From Rathayibacter caricis DSM 15933 (lineage in GTDB: Bacteria; Actinomycetota; Actinomycetes; Actinomycetales; Microbacteriaceae): a stretch of 64,000 nt of DNA. How positions within the stretch are numbered: position 1 is the stretch's first letter; each line of letters starts with the position of its first letter. The notes beneath the pieces are model-generated. The model made no database searches and had not been told where the DNA came from. It worked only from the letters and a program-made list of their open reading frames with translations. The stretch is from NCBI RefSeq assembly GCF_003044275.1, contig NZ_PZPL01000001.1, forward strand, positions 1,984,001 through 2,048,000. Direction: 5' to 3'. Below, piece after piece: positions 7,023-16,183 of the stretch. Position numbers and translations under genes: made by a program.

Positions 7023-10000
7023 TCACGCGCGCATCCTGAGTCCGCGCGGGTTCGCCACGAAGCCGGCCGCGACGAGGGCGTCGCCCAATGCGGTGCCGAG
7101 AGAGAACTCGCCGTCCACCTTCTCGACGGTGAGCTTCTCGACTCCGCGGGAGCGCACGAGCTGCGCGAACGCGCCGGCCGCGTCGGCGAGCGCGGTCTCG
7201 TCGCTCGTGAAGGTGAGCGCCGTCTTGCCGCCGCGCTCGAGGTAGACGGCGAGCTCGCCGTCGACGATCGCGACGAGCGCGCCGGCCTTGCGTCCGGGCC
7301 GGTGCCCCTCGCCCTGCGGCCACGGCAGGGCCGCGCCGAACGGGTTCGCGGGGTCGGTCGCCGCGAGGGCCAGCACCGGCCGGGGCCGGTCGCGCGCGTC
7401 GTCCTGCGGCACGAAGGTGCGCAGCCGGTCGACGCTGCCCGCGGTGCCGAACTGGGCGGCTCCGAGCTTCTCGATGAAGTAGCCCCGGCGGGCGCGGCCC
7501 TGCTGCTCGAAGCCGCTGAGCACCTTGTAGGCGAGCGCGAAGCCGCCGAGCACCCCCTCGGCCTGCACGGAGCCGCGCGTGACGATGCCGTACCGCTCGA
7601 GCAGCACCTCGCCGAGCGCGTGACCGCGGATGGTGGGATCGGACTCGGCGAGCGGCACGATCGACCAGCGCCCGCCCGCGGTCGGCGGGCCGACCCGGGT
7701 CTGCATGGTCGGACGGGTCATCATGCGGCCGCGGGGCGCGCGGGCCCGGGCCGGTGCGCGCGGCTGGCGGTGCGCTCCTCCGCTGGTGCCGACGAGGGTG
7801 CGCAGCGGAGCGAGCGTGTCGTTGGTGAGCAGCCCGGCCCAGACGAGCTCCCAGAGCGCGTCGACCAGGGCGGAGTCGTCGGTCGAGCCGACCGCCTCGG
7901 ACAGCTGACGGAAGAAGTAGCCGCCGCCGGAGCCGAGGACCCCGACGATCTCCTGCTGCAGCTCGCCGAGAGGCAGCGTCTCGCCGGGCACGGGCAGGGT
8001 GAGACCGGCCGTCTCGGCGAGGTGCAGGCTCACCCAGCCGTCGTTGCCGGGCAGCGTGCCGGCGCCGGCCCAGAGCACCTCGCCGGTGGCGGTGAGCTCG
8101 TCGAGCAGGGCGGGAGAGTAGTCGCGGACGCGGGAGGGCAGGATCAGCGTCTCCCAGGCCGACGCGGGGATCGGCGCTCCGGCGAGCTGGTCGATGACGG
8201 AGGCGACGCCGTCGATGCCGCGGAGCGACCCGCCGACGTGCTGCCAGGCCGGCAGGAACCGCCCGTAGGTCGCGCCGTCGACCGGCTCGACCTCCTTGCG
8301 GAGCGCGGCGAGCGAGCGGCTCCGGAGCCGGCGGAGCACCTCGGCGTCGCACCACTCGCTGCCCGTGCCGTTCGGCCGGAACTCGCCCTCGGTGACCCGC
8401 CGCTCGCCCGAGAGGCGGCGGAGTGTGTCGGTGACGACCGCGACGCCGAGGCCGAGCCTCGTCGCGACGGCGGCGGCGGTGAAGGGGCCATGGGTGCGCG
8501 CGTAGCGGGCGACGAGGTCGCCGAGCGGATCGCGCACCGGGTCGATGAACGCGACCGGAACGCCGATCGGCAGGGGCACGCCGAGGGCGTCGCGGAGCCT
8601 CGCCGCATCCTCCATCGCCGCGTAGCGCTGCTCGCCGCCGAGGCCGACGGGCAGGACGCGCTTCGCCTTCACGAGCTGAGCGACGACCGACTCGAGCGTC
8701 TCGCGCGCGATCGGAGGAGCGGCCGCGACGTCCGCAGACGCGACGGATTCCTCGACGAGGCGCTCGCCCAGCTCGTCCATCGTCAGCGGACCGAGCAGGC
8801 GGAGCAGGTCCGCCGCGCCCTCGAGCCCGCGCAGACGCCGCTCCGGTTCGACGCGCTGCAGCTCGCGCTCGATCTGCGCGAGGACGACCGGGTCGAGCAG
8901 CTCGCGCAGCTCGGCGCGGCCGAGCAGCTCGCCCAGGAGCGCCGCATCGACCGACAGCGCGGCGGCCCGGCGCTCGGCGAGCGGACTGTCGCCCTCGTAC
9001 ATGAACGCCGCCACGTAGCCGAAGAGCATCGACCGGGCGAACGGGCTCGCGGTCGGCGTCTCGACCTCGAGGATCCGCAGCTCGCGCCCGTCGAGCCGCG
9101 CGGCCAGGCGCAGCAGCGCGGGCAGGTCGTAGACGTCCTGGAGGCACTCGCGCACCGTCTCGAGGATGATCGGGAAGGTCGGGTAGGTACGCGCGACGTC
9201 GAGGAGCTGCGCGGCGCGCTGGCGCTGCTGCCAGAGCGGTGAGCGCTTGCCGGGATTGTAGCGGGGCAGGAGCAGCGCCCGCGCCGCGCACTCGCGGAAG
9301 CGGGCAGCGAAGAGGGCCGACCCGCCGACCTCGCTCGTCACGAGCGACTCGAGCTCGTCGCGCTCGAACAGGAACAGCTCGGCGCCGGGGGGTTCCGACT
9401 CGGTGTCGGGGATGCGGACGACGATGCCGTCGTCGCCGGCCATCGCCGCTCCGTCGACCCCGTGCCGCTCGCGCACGCGCGCGCCGACGGCGAGGGCCCA
9501 CGGGGAGTGCACCTGCATGCCGTACGGAGAGTGGAGCACGAGCCGCCAATCGCCCAGCTCGTCGCGGAAGCGCTCGAGCACCAGCGTGCGGTCGTCCGGG
9601 ATCTGCCCGGTGGCGATCCGCTGCTCGTCGAGGAACGACAGCAGGTTGTTCGTGGCGTACTCGTCCAGGCCCGCCTCCGCGCAGCGCGCCCGCGCCGGAT
9701 CGGCGGCCGACCCGCCCAGCTCGCGGGTGAACGCGCCGATCGCCTCGCCGAGCTCGGCGGGCCGGCCCTGGGAGTCGCCCTTCCAGAACGGGAGGCGGCC
9801 CGGCTCGCCGAACGCGGGCGTCACGATCACGCGGTCGTAGGTGATCTCCTGGATCCGCCAGCTCGTCGCTCCGAGTGCGAAGACGTCGCCGACGCGCGAC
9901 TCGTAGACCATCTCCTCGTCGAGCTCGCCGACGCGGTTGCCGGTCGAGCCGGGCTCACCGACCATGAAGACGCCGAAGAGCCCGCGATCGGGGATCGTGC

Positions 10001-11729
10001 CGCCGCTCGTGACGGCCAGGCGCTGCGCACCGGGCCGTCCGGTCAGCGTGTTGGCGTCGCGGTCCCAGACGAGTCGGGGCCGCAGCTCCGCGAACTGGTC
10101 GGAGGGGTACCGGCCGGACAGCAGATCGAGCGTCGCCTCGTAGGCGGAGCGGGGCAGCGACACGAACGGCGCGCTGCGGCGGACCGTGTCGAACCAGTCG
10201 TCGACGTCGAGCGCCTCGAGCGCCGTGGCGGCGACGGTCTGCTGCGCGAGGATGTCGAGCGGGTTCGCGGGGACCTGGATCGCCTCGATCAGCCCGGAGC
10301 GCATCCGCTCGGTGGTGACCGCGGAGTGCAGCAGGTCGGCCCGGTGCTTGGGGTAGAAGGCGCCGCGCGACACCTCGCCGACCTGGTGGCCGGCGCGTCC
10401 GACGCGCTGGAGGGCACTCGCGACCGACGGCGGCGTCTCGACCTGCACGACGAGGTCGACCGCGCCCATGTCGATCCCCAGCTCGAGGCTCGACGTGGCG
10501 ACGACGCAGCGGAGGCGGCCGGACTTCAGGTCGTCCTCGATGATCGCCCGCTGCTCCTTGCTGACGGAGCCGTGGTGCGCGCGAGCGAGCAGCGGCTCGT
10601 CGTCGGGGGCGGACTGCCCGGAGCCGCTCGTGCCGCCGGCCGCGCCCATGAGCTCGGCCGGGGCCCGGCGGGACGCCCCCGTGGCCATCGACCCGATCGC
10701 CTCGTCGACGAGGGCCCCGACGGCGACAGGCTCGGCCGTCGCGCGGGCCCGCTCGAGGTCGGCCTCGCGGCGCTCCGCGTAGATCTCGTTCAGCCGGGCG
10801 GTGAGCCGCTCGGCGAGCCGACGCGAGTTGGCGAAGACGATGGAGGAGGTGTGTGCGAGCACGCGGTCGACGATCGACTCCTCGACGTGCGGCCAGATCG
10901 ATCCGCTCTGCGGGCCGGTCGCGCCCATGGTCGAGCCCTCCTGCGGAGCGGCCGCCCCGAGCTCGGACATGTCCTCGACCGGCACGACGACCGTGAGGTC
11001 CCACTGCTTCTCGGACACCGGCGCCACGATCGACACCGGCGAGCGGCCCGCCAGGAACCGGGCGACCTCCTCGCGCGGGCGCACCGTCGCCGAGAGGCCG
11101 ATGCGCTGGACCGGCTTCGGCAGCAGGGCGTCGAGGCGCTCGAGCGAGACCGCGAGGTGCGCCCCGCGCTTGGTCGAGGCGACGGCGTGCACCTCGTCGA
11201 CGATCACGGTCTCGACGCCGCGCAGCGACTCGCGCGCGGCGGAGGTGAGCATCAGGTAGAGCGACTCGGGCGTGGTGATGAGGATGTCGGGCGGCGTCTT
11301 CTGCAGCACGCGCCGCTCGGCGGCGGGGGTGTCCCCGGAGCGGACGCCGACCGTGACGGTCGACGGAGCGACTCCGATGCCCTCGGCGTTCAGGCGCAGC
11401 GCCGTCTGCGTGACCCCGACGAGCGGGGAGCGGAGGTTGCGCTCGACGTCGACGCCGAGCGCCTTCAGCGGCGAGACGTAGAGGACGCGGGTGCGGTGCT
11501 GCGGATCCTCCGGCGGTGGGCCCTGCACGAGGCGGTCGATCGCCCAGAGGAACGCCGACAGCGTCTTGCCCGAACCGGTCGGAGCGACCACGAGCGCGTG
11601 CGAGCCCGACGAGATCGCCGACCAGGCCCCCTCCTGCGCCGCGGTGGGCGCCGGGAAGGCGCCCTGGAACCAGGCGCGGGTGGCGGGGGAGAAGCGCTCG
11701 AGAGCGCTGCCGCCGAGATCGGTGGGCAT
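7023..11729 (-). CDS. lhr: Lhr-type ATP-dependent DNA helicase
   Basis: A 1568-residue superfamily 2 3'-5' helicase involved in DNA repair. The helicase core shows Walker A APTGSGKT (about 49-56), the DEVH box in VIVDEVHAVAS (about 180), SAT in GLSATVRPRE, and motif VI QRVGRAGHQ. The long C-terminal part is the Lhr-specific winged-helix and beta-barrel region. The length matches full-length actinobacterial Lhr. The start at 11729 is used because GGGAGG lies about 8 nt upstream; an in-frame start 18 codons earlier lacks a site. Two short Gly/Ser-rich insertions sit between helicase lobes. nei follows directly, so both likely act in the same repair route. Confidence 0.92.
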   Translation of the reverse strand: MPTDLGGSALERFSPATRAWFQGAFPAPTAAQEGAWSAISSGSHALVVAPTGSGKTLSAFLWAIDRLVQGPPPEDPQHRTRVLYVSPLKALGVDVERNLRSPLVGVTQTALRLNAEGIGVAPSTVTVGVRSGDTPAAERRVLQKTPPDILITTPESLYLMLTSAARESLRGVETVIVDEVHAVASTKRGAHLAVSLERLDALLPKPVQRIGLSATVRPREEVARFLAGRSPVSIVAPVSEKQWDLTVVVPVEDMSELGAAAPQEGSTMGATGPQSGSIWPHVEESIVDRVLAHTSSIVFANSRRLAERLTARLNEIYAERREADLERARATAEPVAVGALVDEAIGSMATGASRRAPAELMGAAGGTSGSGQSAPDDEPLLARAHHGSVSKEQRAIIEDDLKSGRLRCVVATSSLELGIDMGAVDLVVQVETPPSVASALQRVGRAGHQVGEVSRGAFYPKHRADLLHSAVTTERMRSGLIEAIQVPANPLDILAQQTVAATALEALDVDDWFDTVRRSAPFVSLPRSAYEATLDLLSGRYPSDQFAELRPRLVWDRDANTLTGRPGAQRLAVTSGGTIPDRGLFGVFMVGEPGSTGNRVGELDEEMVYESRVGDVFALGATSWRIQEITYDRVIVTPAFGEPGRLPFWKGDSQGRPAELGEAIGAFTRELGGSAADPARARCAEAGLDEYATNNLLSFLDEQRIATGQIPDDRTLVLERFRDELGDWRLVLHSPYGMQVHSPWALAVGARVRERHGVDGAAMAGDDGIVVRIPDTESEPPGAELFLFERDELESLVTSEVGGSALFAARFRECAARALLLPRYNPGKRSPLWQQRQRAAQLLDVARTYPTFPIILETVRECLQDVYDLPALLRLAARLDGRELRILEVETPTASPFARSMLFGYVAAFMYEGDSPLAERRAAALSVDAALLGELLGRAELRELLDPVVLAQIERELQRVEPERRLRGLEGAADLLRLLGPLTMDELGERLVEESVASADVAAAPPIARETLESVVAQLVKAKRVLPVGLGGEQRYAAMEDAARLRDALGVPLPIGVPVAFIDPVRDPLGDLVARYARTHGPFTAAAVATRLGLGVAVVTDTLRRLSGERRVTEGEFRPNGTGSEWCDAEVLRRLRSRSLAALRKEVEPVDGATYGRFLPAWQHVGGSLRGIDGVASVIDQLAGAPIPASAWETLILPSRVRDYSPALLDELTATGEVLWAGAGTLPGNDGWVSLHLAETAGLTLPVPGETLPLGELQQEIVGVLGSGGGYFFRQLSEAVGSTDDSALVDALWELVWAGLLTNDTLAPLRTLVGTSGGAHRQPRAPARARAPRGRMMTRPTMQTRVGPPTAGGRWSIVPLAESDPTIRGHALGEVLLERYGIVTRGSVQAEGVLGGFALAYKVLSGFEQQGRARRGYFIEKLGAAQFGTAGSVDRLRTFVPQDDARDRPRPVLALAATDPANPFGAALPWPQGEGHRPGRKAGALVAIVDGELAVYLERGGKTALTFTSDETALADAAGAFAQLVRSRGVEKLTVEKVDGEFSLGTALGDALVAAGFVANPRGLRMRA

Positions 11730-11813
11730 GATTCCATCCTCCCTGCCACCACCGACACTGGCCGCGGCGTCCGCCACGGGCAAACCCTTGACGCGGCGCC
11801 CGCCGTCGGCGGC

Positions 11814-12461
11814 TCAGCCGAACGCGCGGCGGATGAAGGCGCTCACGTCGGCGATCTCGGCCTGGCTCACTCCGTGCGCCACGCCCTCGTAGACGCGCGA
11901 GTCGAGCTCGGTGTGCGCCGGGAACCACGCGTCGCCCTCCGTCACCGCCCTCTCCGGGATGACCGTGTCCAGCGTCCCGCGGCCGCGGAACACGAGCGGG
12001 CGCTCCCGCGCGAGGCGCTCATCCGCGTCGTCTCCCTCGGGCAGCGGCACGACGAACCCCGAGAGGGCGACCGCGAACGCGAAGCGGCCGGGCGCACGCC
12101 GGAGCAGCTGCACCGCCAGCGCCGCCCCCTGGGAGAAGCCCAGGAGTCCGATCGGGCCCGGGTGGTCGAGCGCGTCCAGCCAGTCGAGGACGTCCTGGGT
12201 CGGCTGCTCGACCTCGGCCGGATCGGTGCGCGACTGCTCCGGATCCATCGGCAGCCGCAGCGGCCACCACGCGTTCGCCCGCCCGTCCAGGGCGAGCGGG
12301 GCGCGCAGCGACGCGAGCACCGGCTCCAGCGGCAGGTACGCGCCGAGCGAGAAGAGGTCGCCCTCGTGCGAGCCGTAGCCGTGCAGGAGCACCAGCAGCG
12401 GGCGTCCCACCCGGTCCTTCTCGGAGGAGGACCACAGCACGGCGTTCGGATCGATTCCCAT
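11814..12461 (-). CDS. Alpha/beta hydrolase, phospholipase/carboxylesterase type
   Basis: The 215-residue protein belongs to the small cytosolic esterase group related to YpfH and acyl-protein thioesterases. It shows the oxyanion region LLVLLHGYGSHEGDLF, the nucleophile elbow GFSQGAAL, an Asp in RGTLDTVIP, and the His in YEGVAHGVS, so the Ser-Asp-His triad is complete. There is no signal peptide. The ATG at 12459-12461 is preceded by GGAG; an upstream in-frame ATG at 12515 would add a low-complexity Gly/Arg extension. It is 84 bp upstream of lhr on the same strand and may be read into it. The natural substrate is unknown. Confidence 0.82.
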   Translation of the reverse strand: MGIDPNAVLWSSSEKDRVGRPLLVLLHGYGSHEGDLFSLGAYLPLEPVLASLRAPLALDGRANAWWPLRLPMDPEQSRTDPAEVEQPTQDVLDWLDALDHPGPIGLLGFSQGAALAVQLLRRAPGRFAFAVALSGFVVPLPEGDDADERLARERPLVFRGRGTLDTVIPERAVTEGDAWFPAHTELDSRVYEGVAHGVSQAEIADVSAFIRRAFG

Positions 12462-12525
12462 GACTCCATCATCGCCGCCGGCCCCGCCGCGCCCGCTGCG
12501 AAACCGGACCGACATGAACGTCGGG

Positions 12526-12531
12526 TAAGAA
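12526..12531 (+). promoter_or_regulatory. -10 box for a leaderless transcript
   Basis: TAAGAA lies 7 nt before the ATG at 12539, so transcription probably starts at the start codon. It shares the short gap with the divergent esterase gene. Confidence 0.4.
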
Positions 12532-12538
12532 TGGCTCC

Positions 12539-13078
12539 ATGAGCGTGCGTACCCCTGACCCCAACTCCGGGTGGCTGTCCGACGACGAACTCGCCGAGAT
12601 CCGCCGTCGGCTCCCGCTGCTGTACGTCGAGGCGGTGCCCGTGCGCGTCGACGGGCTCGGCCAGGTCACGGAGGTGGGCGTGCTGCTGCGCGCGACGGCA
12701 TCGGGCCAGATCACGCGCACGATCGTGTCGGGTCGGGTGATGTACGGAGAGACGCTGCGCGACGCCCTCTTCCGGCACCTCGAGAAGGACCTCGGCCCCA
12801 TGGCGTTCCCGCTGCTGCCGGCGAGCCCGCTGCCCTTCCACGTCGCCGAGTACTTCCCCATGCCCGGCATGGGCCCCTTCACGGACGAGCGCCAGCACGC
12901 CGTGTCCCTCGCCTACGTCGTCCCCGTGACCGGCACCTGCGACCCCCGCCAGGACGCCCTCGAGCTCACCTGGATGACCCCCGACGAGGCCTGCTCCGAC
13001 GCCGTCTCCGCCGAGATGGAGGGCGGACGCGGCGCCCTGGTCCGCGCGGCCCTGGCATCGGTCGGAAGGCTGAGTTGA
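12539..13078 (+). CDS. NUDIX hydrolase-like protein (DUF4916 type)
   Basis: The 179-residue soluble protein has the layout of the actinobacterial DUF4916 group within the NUDIX superfamily. Its Nudix-box region, GETLRDALFRHLEKDLG, keeps the helix and some charged residues but departs from the canonical GX5EX7REUXEEXGU, so hydrolysis of a nucleoside diphosphate derivative is uncertain. C-terminal strands (AVSLAYVVPVTGTC, LELTWMTPDEA) match the usual second half of the fold. It appears leaderless, with TAAGAA 7 nt before the ATG. It is immediately followed by the repeat region at 13082. Confidence 0.72.
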   Translation: MSVRTPDPNSGWLSDDELAEIRRRLPLLYVEAVPVRVDGLGQVTEVGVLLRATASGQITRTIVSGRVMYGETLRDALFRHLEKDLGPMAFPLLPASPLPFHVAEYFPMPGMGPFTDERQHAVSLAYVVPVTGTCDPRQDALELTWMTPDEACSDAVSAEMEGGRGALVRAALASVGRLS

Positions 13079-13081
13079 ACT

Positions 13082-13197
13082 GTGCGCCGCTTGGCGGCGC
13101 ACCGCAGTGGGCTTCCAGGGGTGGTCGCGTTCCGCGGAGCGTCGTGCGTTCCGCCTAGCGCGATCCGCTGACACGCGGATCGCGCGTTCGGCTTCGC
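13082..13197 (+). repeat. Paired-palindrome repeat, copy 1
   Basis: The copy starts with a first palindrome (GTGCGCCGC ... GCGGCGCAC, 13082-13102). About 55 bp later comes a second, perfect 11-bp inverted repeat GCGCGATCCGC (13158-13168), loop TGACAC, GCGGATCGCGC (13175-13185). The linker reads GGCTTCCAGGGGTGGTCGCG and is shared with copies 3 and 4. The copy begins 4 nt after the NUDIX gene stop. Confidence 0.85.
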
Positions 13198-13256
13198 CGT
13201 GCGCTTCGGCGCCTCACTTCGGAGGGGAAGCGCTGCTGCGACTTCCGTCGGAGGCG

Positions 13257-13331
13257 GCCGCGTTCCGTGGAGCGTGGCGCGTTCCGCCTAGCGCGATCCG
13301 CTGCCACGCGGATCGCGCGTTCGGCTCCGCG
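13257..13331 (+). repeat. Paired-palindrome repeat, copy 2 (5' truncated)
   Basis: Contains only the right half of the unit: GCGTTCCGTGGAGCG followed by the 11-bp palindrome at 13291-13301 and 13308-13318 (loop TGCCAC). The first palindrome is replaced by unrelated sequence (13200-13256) that also reappears in altered form after copy 4 (TTCGGCGCCTC ... GGAAGCGCTG). Confidence 0.8.
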
Positions 13332-13342
13332 GTGTTCGTCTT

Positions 13343-13460
13343 GTGCGCCGCGGGGCGGCGCACCGCGGTCGGCTTCCAGGGGTGGTCGCGTTCCGCGGAG
13401 CGTCCTGCGTTCCGCCTAGCGCGATCCGCTGGCACGCGGATCGCGCGTTCGGCTCCGCGG
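13343..13460 (+). repeat. Paired-palindrome repeat, copy 3
   Basis: First palindrome GTGCGCCGC/GCGGCGCAC at 13343-13363 and second palindrome at 13419-13446 (loop TGGCAC). Nearly identical to copy 4, 128 bp away. Confidence 0.88.
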
Positions 13461-13470
13461 TGTTCGTCTT

Positions 13471-13588
13471 GTGCGCCGCGGGGCGGCGCACCGCGGTCGG
13501 CTTCCAGGGGTGGTCGCGTTCCGTGGAGCGTCCTGCGTTCCGCCTAGCGCGATCCGCTGGCACGCGGATCGCGCGTTCGGCTCCGCCG
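13471..13588 (+). repeat. Paired-palindrome repeat, copy 4
   Basis: First palindrome at 13471-13491 and second at 13547-13574 (loop TGGCAC). The copy differs from copy 3 in very few positions. A degenerate trace of a fifth unit may continue at about 13650-13730. Confidence 0.88.
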
Positions 13589-14220
13589 CGCGCTTCGGCG
13601 CCTCCCTCCGGAGAGGAAGCGCTGCCGCGACTTCCGCCCGACGGGGGCGCGTGCCGCGAGGCGTGGTGCATCCCGCCTGAGGGGATCGCCTGGCCCGCGG
13701 ACCGGGCGTCCCGCTGCGTGGCGTGGCGTGTTGCTTCGCTGGGGGGAGAGGAGCTGTCGCAACCACTGTGGAAGCAGAACCTCAGCTGAGAGCACCCGTC
13801 AGCGGCGATGGTGGCTGAGCGGAGGTCCTGGCCGACGCTCTGCTCGTCCTTCGGCGTGCGGGACGGCGGTCCGCGTCGGAATCGCAGTCTGCTTGGCTCG
13901 CTCTTGCTGACCGGGTCCGTTCGTCATCGAGGACGAGGACCGCTGGGCCGGCAGTATCTGGCCCGGAGCCGGCTCGTGACCTCGGTTGCGAACATCGACC
14001 GCGGCGAACCCCGTTCCGAGCACTACACGCTGTCGACGACTCGAGGCACCCCGTCACCGGGACCCACTTTTCAGTCGGACCGTACCCACGCACGCCCCCC
14101 AGCAACGACGAAGGCCGGGACCCCCTCCCACGGACGACTCCGCAAGAGGAACTCCCGGCCTTCTTTACATTCAGCGCGCCCACTTCACCCGAACGTGCCG
14201 CCGAAGCAGCACCCACGAGG
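13589..14220. other. Gene-free stretch between repeat copies
   Basis: No reading frame here has the codon bias of the neighbours, a plausible start site or a recognisable domain, on either strand. The segment holds a decayed fifth repeat at its left end, an isolated long-loop hairpin at 14111-14162, and otherwise nothing I can assign. It may contain degraded genes or a non-coding RNA. Confidence 0.5.
14111..14162 (+). terminator. Long-loop hairpin, possible terminator of an unknown transcript
   Basis: AAGGCCGGGA (14111-14120) pairs perfectly with TCCCGGCCTT (14153-14162), separated by 32 nt and followed by CTTTACATT on the plus strand. No gene precedes it on that strand, so it either ends a non-coding transcript or is a structural element. 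The T-rich side is weak. Confidence 0.3.
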
Positions 14221-14328
14221 CGAACCGCCGATCCGCGTGCGAGCGGATCGGCGTAGCCGGACGCGACACGCTCTGCGAATCGCAACCACCTCGGAGAGCC
14301 GACCGCGGTGCGCCGCCCCGCGGCGCAC
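14221..14328 (-). repeat. Paired-palindrome repeat, inverted and diverged copy
   Basis: In reverse orientation this segment shows the same order as copies 1-4: the first palindrome (14308-14328) and an 11-bp palindrome with 6-nt loop (14226-14236, 14243-14253). The outer three base pairs of the second stem differ from the other copies on both arms, so pairing is kept by compensatory change. The linker is related but diverged. It lies 8 bp downstream of the DEAD-box gene stop. Confidence 0.8.
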
Positions 14329-14336
14329 CAACAAGC

Positions 14337-15881
14337 TCAGCCCTGCGCGCGTCGTCCGCCGCGGCGGGCGCCGCCGCCGGAGCCCTCGCGGGCCGGTGCG
14401 GCCGAGGAGGCGCCGCCGGTCGCGGTGCTGTAGAACGAGCGCGAGCCGCCGGAGGTCGACGCGGGGGCCGCGGAGCGGGTGCGTCCGCCGCGGGCGGCTC
14501 CGTCGGAGCCGGCGGTGCGGTCGCGACGGGGACGGTCGGAGCCGCCGGCGGGGGCCGCCGAGCGCTCTCCGCGTCCGCCGCGGGGGGCGGAGCCGGTGCC
14601 GTCGGTGCGGGCCGCGCGCTTGCGCTGCGCGTTCGCACCCTGTGAGCGTCCGCCCTGCGACTGCCCGCGGGCGGGCTCGACGACGGCCGAGGGGGTCACG
14701 TACGCCGCGACGTCCCCGACGAGCTTCGCGACGGCGGCCGAGTCGGCCGTGACCTGCTGGGGCTGGACCTGGATGGCGGCCTTGCGCAGGAGCGTCTTCA
14801 CGTCTCCGCGCTGCGTGGGCAGCACGACGGTGACGACGTCGCCCTCCGAGCCCGCGCGAGCGGTACGGCCCGAGCGGTGCAGGTACGCCTTGTGCTCCAT
14901 GGGCGGGTCGACGTGGATGACGAGCTCGACGTCGTCGACGTGGACGCCGCGGGCGGCGACGTCGGTCGCGACGAGCACCTTCACGTCGCCGGCGCCGAAC
15001 GCCGCGAGGTTGCGGTCGCGGGCGACCTGCGAGAGGTTGCCGTGCAGGTCGACGGCGGGGATGCCCTGGCCGGTGAGCTGCTTGGCGAGCTTCTTCGCGT
15101 GGTGCTTGGTGCGCATGAAGAGGATGCGGCGGCCGGTGCCGGACGCGAGGGTCTTCACGAGGGCGTTCTTGGAGTCGAGGCCGTCGACCTCGAACACGTG
15201 GTGGGTCATCAGCGCGACGGGCGAGTTGGCCTCGTCGACCGAGTGGAGCACCTCGTTCTGCAGGTACTTCTTGACGAGCTTGTCCACGCCGTTGTCGAGC
15301 GTCGCCGAGAACAGCAGGCGCTGACCGCCGCGCGGCGTCTTGTCGAGGATGCGCGTGACGACGGGCAGGAAGCCCAGGTCGGCCATGTGGTCGGCCTCGT
15401 CGAGCACGGTGATCTCGACGGCGTCGAGGTTGACGAAGCCCTGCTTCATCAGGTCCTCGAGGCGGCCGGGGCAGGCCACGACGATGTCGACGCCCTGCTT
15501 GAGGGCCGCGACCTGGCGCTGCTGCGAGACGCCGCCGAAGATCGTCGTGGTGACGATGCCGTAGGCGTCGGCGAGGGGCTGCATGGCCGCGGTGATCTGG
15601 GTGGCGAGCTCGCGGGTCGGCGCGAGGACGAGTCCGAGCGGGCGGCCCGGGCGGCGGCGGCCGCCGGCGAGCGATCCGCCGAGGCGGGCGATCATCGGGA
15701 TCGAGAAGGCGAGGGTCTTGCCCGAGCCGGTCTTGCCGCGTCCGAGGACGTCGCGGCCGTTGAGGGTGTCGGGCAGCGTGTCGACCTGGATCGGGAACGG
15801 CTCGGTGATGCCGTTCGCGGTCAGGGCCGAGACGAGGGGAGCGGGGACGCCGAGAGCGGCGAAGGTGGGGATGGACGACAT
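14337..15881 (-). CDS. DEAD-box ATP-dependent RNA helicase
   Basis: A 514-residue helicase that remodels RNA or ribonucleoprotein structures at the expense of ATP. Motifs in order: Q motif near GITEPFPIQ, Walker A GKTGSGKTLAF, motif Ia LAPTRELA, DEAD box VLDEADHMADLGF, SAT in LFSATLDN, and motif VI YLHRSGRTARAG. The last about 120 residues are an Arg/Gly/Ser-rich low-complexity tail likely to bind RNA. The start at 15881 gives MSSIPTFAALGV with AAAGG 8 nt upstream; an in-frame ATG at 15905 is less well placed. It resembles RhlE/CsdA-like proteins but the exact subgroup is unclear. Confidence 0.9.
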   Translation of the reverse strand: MSSIPTFAALGVPAPLVSALTANGITEPFPIQVDTLPDTLNGRDVLGRGKTGSGKTLAFSIPMIARLGGSLAGGRRRPGRPLGLVLAPTRELATQITAAMQPLADAYGIVTTTIFGGVSQQRQVAALKQGVDIVVACPGRLEDLMKQGFVNLDAVEITVLDEADHMADLGFLPVVTRILDKTPRGGQRLLFSATLDNGVDKLVKKYLQNEVLHSVDEANSPVALMTHHVFEVDGLDSKNALVKTLASGTGRRILFMRTKHHAKKLAKQLTGQGIPAVDLHGNLSQVARDRNLAAFGAGDVKVLVATDVAARGVHVDDVELVIHVDPPMEHKAYLHRSGRTARAGSEGDVVTVVLPTQRGDVKTLLRKAAIQVQPQQVTADSAAVAKLVGDVAAYVTPSAVVEPARGQSQGGRSQGANAQRKRAARTDGTGSAPRGGRGERSAAPAGGSDRPRRDRTAGSDGAARGGRTRSAAPASTSGGSRSFYSTATGGASSAAPAREGSGGGARRGGRRAQG

Positions 15882-16183
15882 GGATGGTGCCTTTCGGGGC
15901 ATCATGCCGATCCGACAGCGCAGGCGTACGGCCGGGCGCGGGTGATCGGCTTTCGGGCGAAGGTGACGGTGGTCACATCCGTTCGCCGTACGAAGCTGTG
16001 CGCGCGGCCGGAGGCCTCATGCACGGTGCGCCAGATGGTCGGGACGGGGTCCTCGACGGTCAGAGTCCTCAGGGGACAAGGGGCGTTCTACGACGCGGGG
16101 GAGCGCAGACTTCGCGCTCGCACCCCACAACCCTAGCGGACTCCGGTCGCTCACCGCATCGGAGCCCGCCTTCCGGGCGCGTC
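15882..16183. other. Intergenic region, 302 bp, no gene seen
   Basis: Lies upstream of the DEAD-box gene and downstream of the DUF1684 gene, both on the minus strand, so it should hold the helicase promoter. I see no convincing -35/-10 pair, tRNA or conserved reading frame here. Confidence 0.4.

Noticed and set aside
6228..12542. Long plus-strand frames opposite nei, lhr and the esterase
   Set aside because: Low-complexity composition, no start sites or motifs, and fully covered by well-supported genes on the other strand.
13082..13588. CRISPR array
   Set aside because: Unit spacing of 128-133 bp, near-identical intervening sequence and internal palindromes do not fit short repeats with unique spacers; no cas genes.
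13107..14752. Open frames running through the repeat region
   Set aside because: They change with every repeat copy and have no independent start sites; the encoded peptides are translations of the repeats.
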